Assembly: GCF_000430025.1 (NCBI RefSeq)
Contig: NZ_AUCZ01000007.1
Location: 186,001 to 250,000 of the forward strand
Reading direction: 5' to 3'
Origin: Flavobacterium suncheonense GH29-5 = DSM 17707
Lineage (GTDB): Bacteria > Bacteroidota > Bacteroidia > Flavobacteriales > Flavobacteriaceae
DNA length: 64,000 nt
In this document: positions 41,877 through 51,636 of the stretch, piece by piece
Layout of the letters: each line of letters begins with the position of its first letter
How positions within the stretch are numbered: position 1 is the stretch's first letter
Notes under the pieces: generated by a model
The model's input: the letters and a program-made list of their open reading frames with translations, nothing else
Database searches by the model: none
Told to the model about the DNA's origin: nothing
Translations under genes and position numbers: made by a program

Positions 41877-44639
41877 TTAAGCTAATTTTTCTTCAAACGG
41901 AACCGCCGCGTCGAGAATTTCCTGAAGCAGGGTAATGATTTCGGTTTTAAACGCTTCCAGAATTTCGGAGGTAATGACCGTAGCTACGTTTTTATCTTCT
42001 TTGACCCCAAACGGCAGGAAACCGGCTTTCAGGTTTTTGAACGAAATGATACCGGCTTCCAGTTCCTTGCCGTCCGTCTGATGTTCATACATGAAGGCGT
42101 AACACAACAACTGTATGATTTTGTCGCTTTTGATGTCGGCCGTCAGTCCGTTCCAGTCTTTCAGTTCCACGTTGTTTTTCAGGACTTTTCCGGTTTTGTA
42201 GTCGATGATGCGGATTTTTCCGTTGCGCTCTTCGATACGGTCTACGTTTCCGGCGATTTTTACCGGAAAAGGCAAGCGAGCATCTTCCAGATTTCTTTCC
42301 AGGGAAGTTTCCAGCGCCAACACTTTTACCTCGTCGCCGTTTTCGATCTGTTTCTTTTCTTCATTTAAAAAATTAAACACATTGCGTTTGGCCACTTCAA
42401 AAGCCAGGAGGTTTTTTCCTTTTCGGATTTCCCCTTCTTTGTAGACTTCGCGGAATTGTTTTTCGACTTCCATATTGGCCCGTTTTAACATGGTTTCAAG
42501 ATTTTCGACCGTCAGATCCCTGTTCAAAAAGGGCTTGTACAGTTCCTCCAAAGCACCGTGAATGATGGTGCCGAGCGTATTCAGGGCAATGTTTTCCTCC
42601 ACTTCTTCCACTTCCGATATCCGCAAAATCCGCTGGTGGTAAAACTGAATCGGGTTGCGGATGTAACTCGTTAGTCCGGAGGGCGAAAACCCTTTCCCAG
42701 TGGCAATTTCTTTTAAGCGATTTAAAACTTTTTCCGATTTGGGCACTACGACAGGCTCATACGCTTTGTCCGGCAAATAGGCATTGTAAATTTGATGCGT
42801 AATTTTGTGGTTCGGCTGTTTTTCGATTTCCAGCTGGGTGATGAAGCGGCTTTTTTCCCCGGCATCCAAGCCTTCGCTTTCGGTATTGTATAACAGATAA
42901 ATGTTTTTGGCCCTCAATAACAGATGGTAGAAATGATAACAGTAAATGGCGTCTTTTTCATTGTACGTCGGCAGTCCCAATTCGCGCTTCACATCATACG
43001 GAATGAAAGAATTGGTGCTTTTACCGGCCGGAAATACACCTTCGTTCATGGAGGTGATGATCACATTTTCAAAATCGAGTACCCGGCTCTCCAGAACACC
43101 CATGATTTGCAAACCCGACAACGGCTCGCCTTCAAAGGACACTTCGGCTAAATCGACAATTTGTTTGTACATCATGTGCAGCATAGCCACGGAATCTATC
43201 TGCCCGTAACGCTCCTGATACGTAATCAGTTTGTTGACAGCCTTAAATAAGGAATACACAAAGGTTTTGGCCACTTTATCTTCTTCGGAATCATTCCCCA
43301 GGTACGACTTAATGGTCAGCAAAACCGAAGACAACCGGTTGAGGACATTCAGAATGTCGTGATCCCAGCGGTCGAAAAGCAAATGAAACAGTTCGGAAGC
43401 CTCCGGATGCAGTTCCATCAGTTTCTTTTGAGAAAGGAACGTGATGTTGTTCTGGTTGATAAGCCGAATTACTTTCGATGCATTGCTGTACGGTTCCACC
43501 AGAGGATTGGTTAAAACATCCAGCACTTCCTTGTAATAAAATGTATAACTGCTTTCACTGCGCTGCAGAGCATTCGTATGCAGTTTAAACAATTTCCCGA
43601 TTAAAATCTGGGCCGGGTTGTTCTTGCTGCTGAACCCCATCGTAATGTTCAGACTGTCCACCGAATCGGGCAAGGCGTAAAGAACCGGGAGTAATACATT
43701 TTCTTCGCCAAGTACCAAAGCCGTTTGGTCTAAACTTTGTCCCTGCTCCTGAAGCTGTTCCACAATTTTTCCTGCAATTTTGGCCTGGCCGATTGTTTTC
43801 GGCGTTCCGATAATCTGAATGTTTTTCTCCTGACTGAAACTGTTGACAATCCATTCAAAAGGCTGACTGGTGTACTGTTTCCATTCCTTTTTGAAACGGC
43901 GCACAAACAAACCGGCATCGTGAAGGCTGTCGTTTAGGAAAACCGCATCAATATCCCAGTAAATTTTAGCTTGTTCGTTGAATAACAATTGCTGTATGAT
44001 TTTCTCTTCCGCCTGATTCAGCGCGTTAAAACCGGCGAATATGAGTTTCCGGCCGTCCAGTGCTTCCGAAAAATAATGCAGATTGTCTACGGCTTCCCGG
44101 TAAATAAGCCCCTGATAACCGATGCCTTTGTTTTTCAGATGGCTGTAAAAGGTTGCGTAATATTCGGGAAGTTTACTCCAGAATTCAAGGTGGTTGTCTA
44201 TTAAGGTTGTCGTTTCCGAGGGTTGTAAATTCCAGCGTTTCAAGACTTCGATATCCTTCAGATACGAAAAAACATGGGCAGGCTTTAACAGGTAACGGTC
44301 AATCTCGTTAAAATCCTGAAGGAGTGTTTTGGCCCAATTGGCAAAAAGTTCGAATTCCTGTTGCTGTTCTTTAGGAGTAACCGAAAGATACATGGTATAA
44401 AACTCAAACAGCAGTTCAATACTGTCGCAACTGCGGATGCCTGCCACTTCCTGAATAAAATCTTCAATACTGATAATTTCAGGGGCAAAAGCCGTTTTGT
44501 CCAACTGTTTTTTTAGCGCTTCCAGCAAAAATACTTTAGCTCTTTTGTTGGGCAGGATAATAGTGATTGTCGAAAGACTGTCCCGGTAATGGCGAACAAT
44601 CTCTTCGCTGATGGCATCAAGAAAAGTGGTATTTGTCAT
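41877..44639 (-). CDS. addB: AddB-like helicase-nuclease subunit (PD-(D/E)XK)
   Basis: 920 residues, partner of the AddA-type protein encoded at 47520-50672 in double-strand break processing. The N-terminal half is helicase-like (SF1 fold) but has no Walker A (the corresponding segment reads ITIILPNKRAKVFLLEALK), so it should not hydrolyse ATP. Other helicase-like signs are ENVIITSMNEGVFP and LPTYNEKDAIYCYHFYHLLLRA. The C-terminal nuclease domain (about 660-920) has GTIIHGALEELY and the active-site strand KIRIIDYKTGKV. The four-Cys iron-sulfur motif of Bacillus AddB is not seen. Confidence 0.85.
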   Translation of the reverse strand: MTNTTFLDAISEEIVRHYRDSLSTITIILPNKRAKVFLLEALKKQLDKTAFAPEIISIEDFIQEVAGIRSCDSIELLFEFYTMYLSVTPKEQQQEFELFANWAKTLLQDFNEIDRYLLKPAHVFSYLKDIEVLKRWNLQPSETTTLIDNHLEFWSKLPEYYATFYSHLKNKGIGYQGLIYREAVDNLHYFSEALDGRKLIFAGFNALNQAEEKIIQQLLFNEQAKIYWDIDAVFLNDSLHDAGLFVRRFKKEWKQYTSQPFEWIVNSFSQEKNIQIIGTPKTIGQAKIAGKIVEQLQEQGQSLDQTALVLGEENVLLPVLYALPDSVDSLNITMGFSSKNNPAQILIGKLFKLHTNALQRSESSYTFYYKEVLDVLTNPLVEPYSNASKVIRLINQNNITFLSQKKLMELHPEASELFHLLFDRWDHDILNVLNRLSSVLLTIKSYLGNDSEEDKVAKTFVYSLFKAVNKLITYQERYGQIDSVAMLHMMYKQIVDLAEVSFEGEPLSGLQIMGVLESRVLDFENVIITSMNEGVFPAGKSTNSFIPYDVKRELGLPTYNEKDAIYCYHFYHLLLRAKNIYLLYNTESEGLDAGEKSRFITQLEIEKQPNHKITHQIYNAYLPDKAYEPVVVPKSEKVLNRLKEIATGKGFSPSGLTSYIRNPIQFYHQRILRISEVEEVEENIALNTLGTIIHGALEELYKPFLNRDLTVENLETMLKRANMEVEKQFREVYKEGEIRKGKNLLAFEVAKRNVFNFLNEEKKQIENGDEVKVLALETSLERNLEDARLPFPVKIAGNVDRIEERNGKIRIIDYKTGKVLKNNVELKDWNGLTADIKSDKIIQLLCYAFMYEHQTDGKELEAGIISFKNLKAGFLPFGVKEDKNVATVITSEILEAFKTEIITLLQEILDAAVPFEEKLA

Positions 44640-44651
44640 GCTATAAAAATA

Positions 44652-44685
44652 AAAAAACGCTCCGAAATTCGGAGCGTTTTTCTTT
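44652..44685. terminator. Bidirectional terminator between ompA and addB
   Basis: Perfect stem AAAAACGCTCCGAA / TTCGGAGCGTTTTT with a short AT loop; the minus-strand T-run ends ompA transcription. Confidence 0.9.
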
Positions 44686-44701
44686 ATTTATTCAGCAGTG
44701 A

Positions 44702-46108
44702 TTAGTCAGCTAATTTAACCTCAACACGTCTGTTTTGTGCTTTACCTTTTGCTGTTTTGTTTGAAGCAATTGGTTTAGACTCACCATATCCTTCAGATGT
44801 TAATCTGTCAGCAGCAACACCATTTTCAATTAAATAGTTTTTAACTGCAGCAGCTCTGTCTTTAGACAATTTCAAGTTCATTGCCTCAGCACCATCTGAA
44901 TCTGTGTGACCTTCGATGTGGAATTTAGAAGAAGGGTATTCTTTTAAGATTGCCACGATAGATTGTAACACTGGATACGTTTGTTTTTGGAAAGAAGATT
45001 TACCAGAGTTGAACAAAATCGTTTTAGCGTAATCGTTCAATCTCTTAATAGCCTCTTCAGAAACTTCAGGACATCCGTTGTTAGCAACAGTTCCTTTTAC
45101 TTCAGGACATTTATCATCTTTATCTGCTACACCGTCACCGTCTGTATCAGGCCAAGGACAACCGTCATTTTCTCTAGGACCTTTAACGTCAACACATTTG
45201 TCGTCTTTATCTGCTACACCGTCTCCGTCTGTATCAGGACAACCTTGCATAGCAGCAGGACCCGCTACCTCAGGACAAGCATCGTCTTTGTCTACGATTC
45301 CGTCTCCGTCTGTGTCAGGACATCCGTTGAATTCTTTTGGACCCGCTACTTCAGGACAAGAATCGTCTTTATCAGCAATTCCGTCTCCGTCTGTATCAGG
45401 ACATCCGTTGAATTCTTTTAAACCTTTTTCTTCAGGACAAGCATCGTCTTTATCGTAGATACCGTCACCATCTGTATCTTTACCTCCAAATTTGAAAGTA
45501 AGACCGGCAAAGTGCTGTAAGTGAGATGCTACGTCTTGATCCGGAATTCTTGTCTCATCAAATGAGTGTTTGTAAGTAGATTGGAAAGACAAACCAACTT
45601 GATCCGTGAACCAGAAAGTTAAACCTAAACCTCCGTTAACCGTTCCCGCAGAAGCATCACCCAAGAAAGTGTAACCTCCACCAATGTGAGCAGAAGGATC
45701 TAACCATTTTGATTTTAACATATCCATGAAGCTGTATTTGATAACCCCATCGATACCAAAATACATTAAATCACCAGGATTGGTTACTGGATAATCACCT
45801 GGAACCTGAGGTCTTTCCCAAACAAATTTATCAATTTTGTTCACCGACCCTGTAATTCCAAAAGAGAAGTTATTACCAACGTGTCTTGAAACGTTAACAT
45901 AAGACACTGAAGGAATAAAGTTCCAATAATCTTTCAAATTGAAATACTGAGAAAACTGGTCTTCAAATTTTGAAGCAGCACTCACTCTACCACCATCCAC
46001 TGCGTTTGCACCAAATGAGATAGCCCATGGATTGTTACTATCCTGTGCTTGAGAGCTTAATCCTGCAAACATAAGAGCAGCAACAAATAATCTGTTTAGA
46101 TGTTTCAT
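44702..46108 (-). CDS. OmpA family outer-membrane protein with thrombospondin type 3 repeats
   Basis: 468 residues linking outer membrane and peptidoglycan. Signal peptide ([16 protein letters not shown]); N-terminal beta-barrel (about 22-205); five calcium-binding TSP3 repeats (about 209-344) of the form DTDGDGIxDKDDxCPEV...GCP; and a C-terminal OmpA domain (about 350-468) with the diaminopimelate-binding pattern [20 protein letters not shown] and [13 protein letters not shown] / NRRVEV. Codon use is more biased and AT-rich than neighbours, as expected for a highly expressed surface protein. Own promoter and terminator. Confidence 0.95.
   Translation of the reverse strand: MKHLNRLFVAALMFAGLSSQAQDSNNPWAISFGANAVDGGRVSAASKFEDQFSQYFNLKDYWNFIPSVSYVNVSRHVGNNFSFGITGSVNKIDKFVWERPQVPGDYPVTNPGDLMYFGIDGVIKYSFMDMLKSKWLDPSAHIGGGYTFLGDASAGTVNGGLGLTFWFTDQVGLSFQSTYKHSFDETRIPDQDVASHLQHFAGLTFKFGGKDTDGDGIYDKDDACPEEKGLKEFNGCPDTDGDGIADKDDSCPEVAGPKEFNGCPDTDGDGIVDKDDACPEVAGPAAMQGCPDTDGDGVADKDDKCVDVKGPRENDGCPWPDTDGDGVADKDDKCPEVKGTVANNGCPEVSEEAIKRLNDYAKTILFNSGKSSFQKQTYPVLQSIVAILKEYPSSKFHIEGHTDSDGAEAMNLKLSKDRAAAVKNYLIENGVAADRLTSEGYGESKPIASNKTAKGKAQNRRVEVKLAD
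45075..45480. repeat. Five in-frame repeats encoding the TSP3 units
   Basis: Repeated DNA of about 75-81 bases per unit, best conserved in the segment encoding DTDGDG..DKDD, inside the ompA gene; a possible site of slippage or recombination. Confidence 0.8.
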
Positions 46109-46145
46109 ACTTTTTTTATTTAATTACAATACGTTATAATTACGA

Positions 46146-46175
46146 CAAAAATAAGAGGTTAAATATTAATTACAA
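46146..46175 (-). promoter_or_regulatory. Promoter of the ompA gene
   Basis: Minus strand: TTG (46175-46173), 19-base spacer, TATTTTTG (46153-46146). Exact consensus; leader about 35 bases, AT-rich. Confidence 0.75.
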
Positions 46176-46222
46176 AGGATTTGTTTAAAAAAATCGCATT
46201 TTCTTACTAAAAAAAACTTATT

Positions 46223-47413
46223 TTAAATCACCTGCAACATTTTTCCAACCTCTGTGAATGAGGAAATTGCCTTGTCCAAATGTTCTTTGGTATGAGCCGC
46301 AGACAATTGCACCCGGATACGCGCCTTATCTTTTGGCACCACCGGATAGAAGAATCCAATCACATAAATTCCTTTTTTCAGCAACTCATCCGCCATTATT
46401 TGGGACAGTTTTGCATCGTACAACATTACCGGTACAATGGCAGAATCCCCGTCAATGATGTCAAAGCCTGCTTTTTTCATGCCTCCTTTGAAATAATTGG
46501 TATTCCATTCCAGTTTGTCGCGCAACGACGTGTCTTTTTCAAGCAATTCAAATACCTTAATTGAAGCCCCAACAATAGAAGGCGCCAACGAATTCGAGAA
46601 CAAATACGGTCTGGAACGCTGACGCAAAATCTCAATGATCTCTTTTTTAGCCGTGGTATATCCGCCCATGGCGCCACCTAATGCTTTTCCCAACGTTCCG
46701 GTAATAATGTCTACGCGGCCCATCACCCCTTTCGCTTCCAGAGTTCCTTTACCGGTAGCCCCGATAAAACCAGCAGCGTGGCATTCGTCTACCATGACCA
46801 TCGCATCGTATTTGTCGGCTAAATCACAAATCTTGTCTAACGGCGCCACCAAACCGTCCATGGAGAAAACCCCGTCGGTTACAATTAACTTGAAACGGCG
46901 TCCTTCGGCATTTGCTTTTATCAATTGCTGTTCCAGGTCTTCCATGTTATTGTTTTCGTAGCGGTAACGCGCTGCTTTACACAAACGCACCCCGTCAATA
47001 ATGGAAGCATGGTTCAAACTGTCGGAAATGATACAGTCTTCTTCACCCAACAACGGTTCGAAAACCCCGCCGTTGGCATCAAAAGCCGCGGCATATAAAA
47101 TAGTATCTTCCGTACCGTAGAAATCGGCGATTTTCCTTTCTAACGTTTTATGAATATCCTGAGTACCGCAGATGAAACGCACCGAAGACATTCCGAAGCC
47201 GTGCGAATCCAACGCGTCTTTGGCCGCCTGCACCACTTCCGGATGCGACGACAATCCTAAATAATTGTTCGCACAGAAATTCAAAACAGTTTCCCCGTTT
47301 ACTGTAATTTCAGCCCCTTGCGGTGAGGTGATGATACGTTCTTTTTTATACAAGCCGTTTTCTTCAATGCTTTGCAGCTCTTTCTGCAAATGGTCTTTTA
47401 TTTTACCGTACAT
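46223..47413 (-). CDS. kbl: Glycine C-acetyltransferase (2-amino-3-ketobutyrate CoA ligase)
   Basis: PLP-dependent cleavage of 2-amino-3-ketobutyrate to glycine and acetyl-CoA in threonine breakdown. 396 residues. Motifs: [70 protein letters not shown] and the PLP lysine in [16 protein letters not shown]. The 7-oxononanoate/8-amino relatives (BioF) lack [10 protein letters not shown], favouring Kbl. Threonine dehydrogenase (tdh) is not adjacent. The upstream 106 bases hold simple TTATGTG/TTTATTCG-type repeats. Confidence 0.93.
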   Translation of the reverse strand: MYGKIKDHLQKELQSIEENGLYKKERIITSPQGAEITVNGETVLNFCANNYLGLSSHPEVVQAAKDALDSHGFGMSSVRFICGTQDIHKTLERKIADFYGTEDTILYAAAFDANGGVFEPLLGEEDCIISDSLNHASIIDGVRLCKAARYRYENNNMEDLEQQLIKANAEGRRFKLIVTDGVFSMDGLVAPLDKICDLADKYDAMVMVDECHAAGFIGATGKGTLEAKGVMGRVDIITGTLGKALGGAMGGYTTAKKEIIEILRQRSRPYLFSNSLAPSIVGASIKVFELLEKDTSLRDKLEWNTNYFKGGMKKAGFDIIDGDSAIVPVMLYDAKLSQIMADELLKKGIYVIGFFYPVVPKDKARIRVQLSAAHTKEHLDKAISSFTEVGKMLQVI

Positions 47414-47519
47414 GTTAGTTATGTGTTTATGTGTTTATTCGTTTATTTGATTACTTGTTTTTTTGATTTGGATTTCATCTGATAATAACTAATTACTAAT
47501 GGCAAATCCTTTAAATCGG

Positions 47520-50500
47520 TTACAAATGTACTACTTCTAATTTTTCTCCTATATATACTAAGGTTTTTTTCGCTACCGAAAAGCCCATTTCTTCCAACGC
47601 GTTTTCGTAGGCCGCTAATTGCTGTCCGTATTTCGCTTGATGGGCGCCGGTTTTATAATCCAGTAAATACGCGGTATTGCCTTGCACAGCAACCCGGTCC
47701 GGTTTAATGGTAGCCGTGCCGGATTTGATGATGTTTTGTTCGTTGAATACTTTTTTGTCCGCCTCAAAGAAAACCACCAGTTCCGGATGGCTGACAATGG
47801 CTTCCAGTGTATGCAGCACTTCTACTTTCTGCGATTCGGTAATCAGTCCGTTTTCGATGGCTTTTGTAACGGCTAAATCGATGTCGGAAGCCGTTTTTAC
47901 AAACGATAAGATTTCGTGCATGACATTTCCGAACGCAATCGCCTTGCTCTGTTCGGTGCCCCACATTAAAGCTTCCCGTTGTGCAATTTTTATTTTCTTC
48001 GGATTGAAAACTTCCTTCACGATTTCAATGGTTGGTTGTTTCTCCATTTCTGCTTTGGCCTTGGAAAGCCGCTCCCGTTTCCCAAATTCAAACACATTGT
48101 CCTCATCCTTATACACTCCTTTAAAGTCAAGAAACTTTATAAAATAGGACGACATATTATTGGTCAGTTCGCCTTTACTGGTCAGGTTTTTACCGGAAAT
48201 GACGTACAGCTGCTCTTCCGCACGGGTCAGGGCGACATACAATACGTTGATGTTGTCCAGCAGCTCTTCCTGACTTTTTTCGGTATAGATTTCCGAGGCT
48301 TTGCTGCCGTATTCCGCAACTTCTTTTTTACTGTCGACGAGCGCTTTGGGAATATCCAGCGTGTCGTCTTCCAGATCGAGCCACATTTTGCTGCGGGGCG
48401 AACGGGCGTAATCTTCTTCGGCAAACGGAAAAATCACCACTGGAAACTCCAGCCCTTTGGATTTGTGAATCGTCATGATTCGTACCGCATCGTTTCCTTC
48501 CGGTGACGGAATGCTGAACTTCGACCCGTTGTTTTCCCAATAGTCCAGAAAATCGGAAACACCGGCCTGCGTGCGCACATCGCGCTCCAGCACCAAATCC
48601 ATGAAATACTGTACATACGACACCGTACTTTTTTCCTTGAGAAACGTCGACACGATAATTTCCACCGCTTCGTACAGCGATTTTTTGCGGCAGTTTTTAA
48701 ACGAAATGCGGATGTCAAATTCCTCCAGCCATTTTTCCAGTTCGTCTTCAGGGAATTTTGTCATGCCGGTTTCGATAAAATCGTGTATGGGCCACTCGCT
48801 TTGTTTGTGTTTGGCAATAAAATACAGCACCGCGGCTTTAGCTTCCTTATCCTGATTGTTTTTCAGATAGCGAAGGACATTCAAAATGAGTTTTACTTCC
48901 GTGGCATTTTCAATCAGTAAGGTTTCCGAAGACAAAATCGGCACCTCGTTCTCGGTTAAATAATTCGCCAGTGCCACCCCGGAATCTCTTTTTCGGGTAA
49001 GCAGTACGATATCGCGGTACTGAAAACCCTGCGCTTTTACCTTCGCAATCGTCGCTAAGGTTGCTTTTAAGTACAATTGGGTTTTGTCGTCGGCTTCCTC
49101 GTCATTTGGTTCTTCGGATTTTTCAATTTTGGGGATAAAGGAAATATTCACATAACCGCCTTGTTTCGCATTGGTTTCCTGACGGCTTTTGTTGCGGTAC
49201 AAATCCTGATAATCTTCGTTGGTGAATTCGTCGGCCAACATCGCAAAAAAGGCATTGTTGAATTCAATTACTTCGGAATAACTCCGGTAATTCCGGCCCA
49301 AACGCACCAGTTCCTTATCCGGATTGGAAAACGGATTGTCGTCTTTGCTCAAACGGATGAACTGTTCCGCCTTTCCGCCGCGCCAACGGTAAATCGACTG
49401 TTTCGGATCGCCCACAATCATGAGTGAACCTTTCGTTCCCGATAAATCTTCCGAAGCCAGCGCATTGTCTATCAGCGGAATCAGGTTGTGCCACTGCATT
49501 TCGGAGGTATCCTGAAATTCATCGATAAAAAAATGCCGGTACCGTTCCCCCAAACGCTCGTAAATAAACGGCGCGGGCTGGTTCTGGATTTCGTTGTAAA
49601 TGATGGCATTGAATTCGGAAATCGACAACAAATTCTGATCTTTCTGTATCGTTTCCAGTTCCTGTGCAATTGAATTCAACAGCGACAACGGCGTGATGTT
49701 CTTCTGAAAAGCCGCGTAGAAATTCATCTTTTCGTAATGTTTGTACACTTTGGCCAGAATCGCAATAAGTTCGGGCGCAAGGCTTTCGATAACGGCTTTG
49801 TCTTTCGCAGTTTTGTTCACCTGAATGTCTTCCACTTCCAAAAACTTTTTATGGGAGCTTTTTAACTCTTTCCGTTGGATATAGCCCAAATGATTGGGAA
49901 AGGTTCCTCTGGAAAAAGAAGCCAAATCGATATGATGACTTTCAATCAGTTGCATCGCTTCATCGGCAAACGCAATCGTTTCGGCCTCCAACTGCTCAAT
50001 CGCTTCTTTTAGCTTTTGTTTGAGGACTAAAAATTCGTCAATCGTTTTTTCGTGAAAATGCGCAATTTCGGTGCGGTTGTTTTCGTTGACGAGCAATTTA
50101 CTGACGTCCAGCAATTCGTGCGTAACGTCCCAGCTTTTGTCGCTGTCGGTTTTGTCTAGGGAAAAATCGACCAGAATTTTCGTCAGCAGTTCGTCTTCTC
50201 CGGCTTTGGCAATGATGGCGTCGACGGCTTCCTGCAACAGCAAATCGGTTTCCAGCGACACTTCAAAGGTTACCGGCAAATTCAGATCGTGGGCAAACGC
50301 TCGGATGACTTTATGGGTGAATTTATCAATCGTGGAAATGTCAAACGCCGCATAATTGTGAATAATATTTTTGATAATCGCCTTTGATTTGTCTTTAATG
50401 GTGGCTACGGACAATTTGGTTTCCCCGGCGATGTCTTTCATGAAATCCAATGCTTTCTCACTTGGAACTTCTTTTGAAAATTCGTGCAGTGAGGAAACAA

Positions 50501-50672
50501 TACGGGTTTTCATTTCTTCCACCGCTTTGTTGGTAAAGGTGATGGCAAGAATCTTTTTATAGGCATCGTTCGCATCGGCCAGCATCAGAATTTTTATATA
50601 TTCTTTTACCAGCGTATAGGTTTTTCCGGAACCGGCGGAAGCGTCGTATAGGGTGAAGGCGTGTTTGTTCAA
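47520..50672 (-). CDS. addA: AddA-like UvrD/REP helicase-exonuclease
   Basis: 1050-residue RecB/AddA-type protein for double-strand-break resection. SF1A helicase motifs: Walker A LYDASAGSGKTYTLVKEYIK, Ia AITFTNKAVEEMKTRI, II FIDEFQDTS, III IVGDPKQSIYRWRGGK, V/VI region IMTIHKSKGLEFPVVIFPF and NVLYVALTRAEEQLYV. The C-terminal PD-(D/E)XK nuclease has FGNVMHEIL, PDRVAV and YLLDYKTGAHQAKYGQQL. Initiates at TTG: an in-frame TAA lies two codons upstream. Its partner AddB is encoded about 3 kb downstream, beyond kbl and ompA. Confidence 0.92.
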   Translation of the reverse strand: MNKHAFTLYDASAGSGKTYTLVKEYIKILMLADANDAYKKILAITFTNKAVEEMKTRIVSSLHEFSKEVPSEKALDFMKDIAGETKLSVATIKDKSKAIIKNIIHNYAAFDISTIDKFTHKVIRAFAHDLNLPVTFEVSLETDLLLQEAVDAIIAKAGEDELLTKILVDFSLDKTDSDKSWDVTHELLDVSKLLVNENNRTEIAHFHEKTIDEFLVLKQKLKEAIEQLEAETIAFADEAMQLIESHHIDLASFSRGTFPNHLGYIQRKELKSSHKKFLEVEDIQVNKTAKDKAVIESLAPELIAILAKVYKHYEKMNFYAAFQKNITPLSLLNSIAQELETIQKDQNLLSISEFNAIIYNEIQNQPAPFIYERLGERYRHFFIDEFQDTSEMQWHNLIPLIDNALASEDLSGTKGSLMIVGDPKQSIYRWRGGKAEQFIRLSKDDNPFSNPDKELVRLGRNYRSYSEVIEFNNAFFAMLADEFTNEDYQDLYRNKSRQETNAKQGGYVNISFIPKIEKSEEPNDEEADDKTQLYLKATLATIAKVKAQGFQYRDIVLLTRKRDSGVALANYLTENEVPILSSETLLIENATEVKLILNVLRYLKNNQDKEAKAAVLYFIAKHKQSEWPIHDFIETGMTKFPEDELEKWLEEFDIRISFKNCRKKSLYEAVEIIVSTFLKEKSTVSYVQYFMDLVLERDVRTQAGVSDFLDYWENNGSKFSIPSPEGNDAVRIMTIHKSKGLEFPVVIFPFAEEDYARSPRSKMWLDLEDDTLDIPKALVDSKKEVAEYGSKASEIYTEKSQEELLDNINVLYVALTRAEEQLYVISGKNLTSKGELTNNMSSYFIKFLDFKGVYKDEDNVFEFGKRERLSKAKAEMEKQPTIEIVKEVFNPKKIKIAQREALMWGTEQSKAIAFGNVMHEILSFVKTASDIDLAVTKAIENGLITESQKVEVLHTLEAIVSHPELVVFFEADKKVFNEQNIIKSGTATIKPDRVAVQGNTAYLLDYKTGAHQAKYGQQLAAYENALEEMGFSVAKKTLVYIGEKLEVVHL

Positions 50673-50748
50673 AGTTTAGAAATCCTTAAATTGATTTTGA
50701 CAATACGAGAATAGCCCATTACTATTTTCTTTTACGAAGATAAATTTA

Positions 50749-50756
50749 TAATTTTG
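50749..50756 (+). promoter_or_regulatory. -7 promoter box of sod
   Basis: TAATTTTG, exact TAnnTTTG; a T-rich TTTTC lies near -33. The leader is about 35 bases. Confidence 0.55.
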
Positions 50757-50792
50757 AATGAATTTAATTATTAATCTTTAAATAAAAATATC

Positions 50793-51398
50793 ATGGCATT
50801 CGAATTACCAAAATTACCATACGCGTATGATGCTTTAGAGCCTCATATTGATGCACGCACGATGGAAATCCATCATTCTAAACATCACAATGCATACGTA
50901 ACCAACTTAAACGCGGCCATTGCCGGAACGGATTTGGAAGGAAAATCTATTGAAGACATCCTTACCAATTTAGACATGAACAACATGGCCGTGCGCAACA
51001 ACGGTGGCGGACACTACAACCACACTTTGTTCTGGGAAATCATGTCGCCAAACGGCGGCGGGTTGCCGACAGGAGAATTGGCAGACGCTATCAATGCGGC
51101 TTTTGGTTCTTTTGACGAATTTAAAGCGCAGTTTGCCAAAGCCGGTGCTACGCGTTTCGGATCCGGATGGGCCTGGTTGTGTGTGAAAGACGGAAAATTG
51201 GAAGTATGTTCCACACCAAATCAGGATACTCCGATTATGCCGGGCGTTCCTTGTGGCGGTCAGCCGATTTTAGGCATGGATGTTTGGGAACACGCCTACT
51301 ATTTAAACTACCAAAACAGAAGACCAGATTACATTGAGGCTTTCTTCAATGTGATTAACTGGGCGGAAGTTGCGAAGCGATACGCGGCAGCCAAATAA
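50793..51398 (+). CDS. Superoxide dismutase (Fe/Mn family)
   Basis: Converts superoxide to oxygen and hydrogen peroxide; cytosolic, 201 residues. Metal ligands in context: His of [13 protein letters not shown], His of [14 protein letters not shown], then the [22 protein letters not shown] motif with Asp and His. Residues around GSGWAWLCV and [10 protein letters not shown] resemble Mn or cambialistic enzymes, but metal choice cannot be read reliably from sequence, so sodA versus sodB is left open. Confidence 0.96.
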   Translation: MAFELPKLPYAYDALEPHIDARTMEIHHSKHHNAYVTNLNAAIAGTDLEGKSIEDILTNLDMNNMAVRNNGGGHYNHTLFWEIMSPNGGGLPTGELADAINAAFGSFDEFKAQFAKAGATRFGSGWAWLCVKDGKLEVCSTPNQDTPIMPGVPCGGQPILGMDVWEHAYYLNYQNRRPDYIEAFFNVINWAEVAKRYAAAK

Positions 51399-51422
51399 AA
51401 AAGCACTGTTTTTACAAAAAAA

Positions 51423-51453
51423 GAAAAGCGAACCTAAAAAGTTCGCTTTTTTA
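51423..51453 (+). terminator. Terminator of sod
   Basis: Stem AAAAGCGAAC / GTTCGCTTTT with a 7-base loop and T6. Confidence 0.9.
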
Positions 51454-51475
51454 TGCTGTTTACTAATGTTCCTAA

Positions 51476-51550
51476 AAATAAAAAGGTGGAATTTCTTCCA
51501 CCCTTTTTGCCCCAAATCTACCATAAACTTAACCTACTAATGCTATGGTG
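51476..51550 (-). ncRNA. Candidate small RNA (about 75 nt) between purF and sod
   Basis: Bounded by its own consensus promoter upstream and an intrinsic terminator hairpin GGTGGAA-GAAA-TTCCACC (51479-51507) with flanking A/T runs. The predicted 5' end starts a stem ACCATA (51549-51544) / TATGGT (51525-51520) with an 18-base loop. A single-stranded GATTTGGGGCAAAAA linker joins the two hairpins. No reading frame ends before the terminator. Not matched to a known RNA family from memory. Confidence 0.5.
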
Positions 51551-51553
51551 ATT

Positions 51554-51585
51554 CAAATGTATGGCGAGGTTTCTCTCTACTCAAA
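51554..51585 (-). promoter_or_regulatory. Promoter of the candidate small RNA
   Basis: Minus strand: TTTG (51585-51582), 20-base spacer, TACATTTG (51561-51554). Exact consensus, and the same spacing as the sdhC promoter. It lies just past the purF stop and points towards sod. Confidence 0.65.
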
Positions 51586-51636
51586 AAAATCAGATAAACT
51601 GCATATAAAGTCGATGAAAAACATAAATATCAGATT

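Noticed and set aside
45075..45480. Regular repeats that could be taken for a CRISPR array, and long antisense frames over them
   Set aside because: The repeats are in-frame codons for five calcium-binding TSP3 units of an OmpA protein; the antisense frames only mirror this regular codon pattern.
47414..47519. TTATGTG/TTTATTCG-type repeats upstream of kbl as a regulatory array
   Set aside because: Short, degenerate, AT-rich simple sequence of a kind seen in several other gaps here (for example 55703-55751); no symmetry or conserved unit.
51303..51524. A small protein gene instead of the candidate sRNA
   Set aside because: The only ATG-initiated frame in the RNA runs through the terminator and then antisense into sod.
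51470..51600. 6S RNA in the sod-purF gap
   Set aside because: The promoter-like TACATTTG could mimic a 6S bubble, but it has a proper -33 element and spacing, and the downstream part is too short for the long closing stem of 6S RNA; an independent small RNA fits better. Only a covariance search could settle this.
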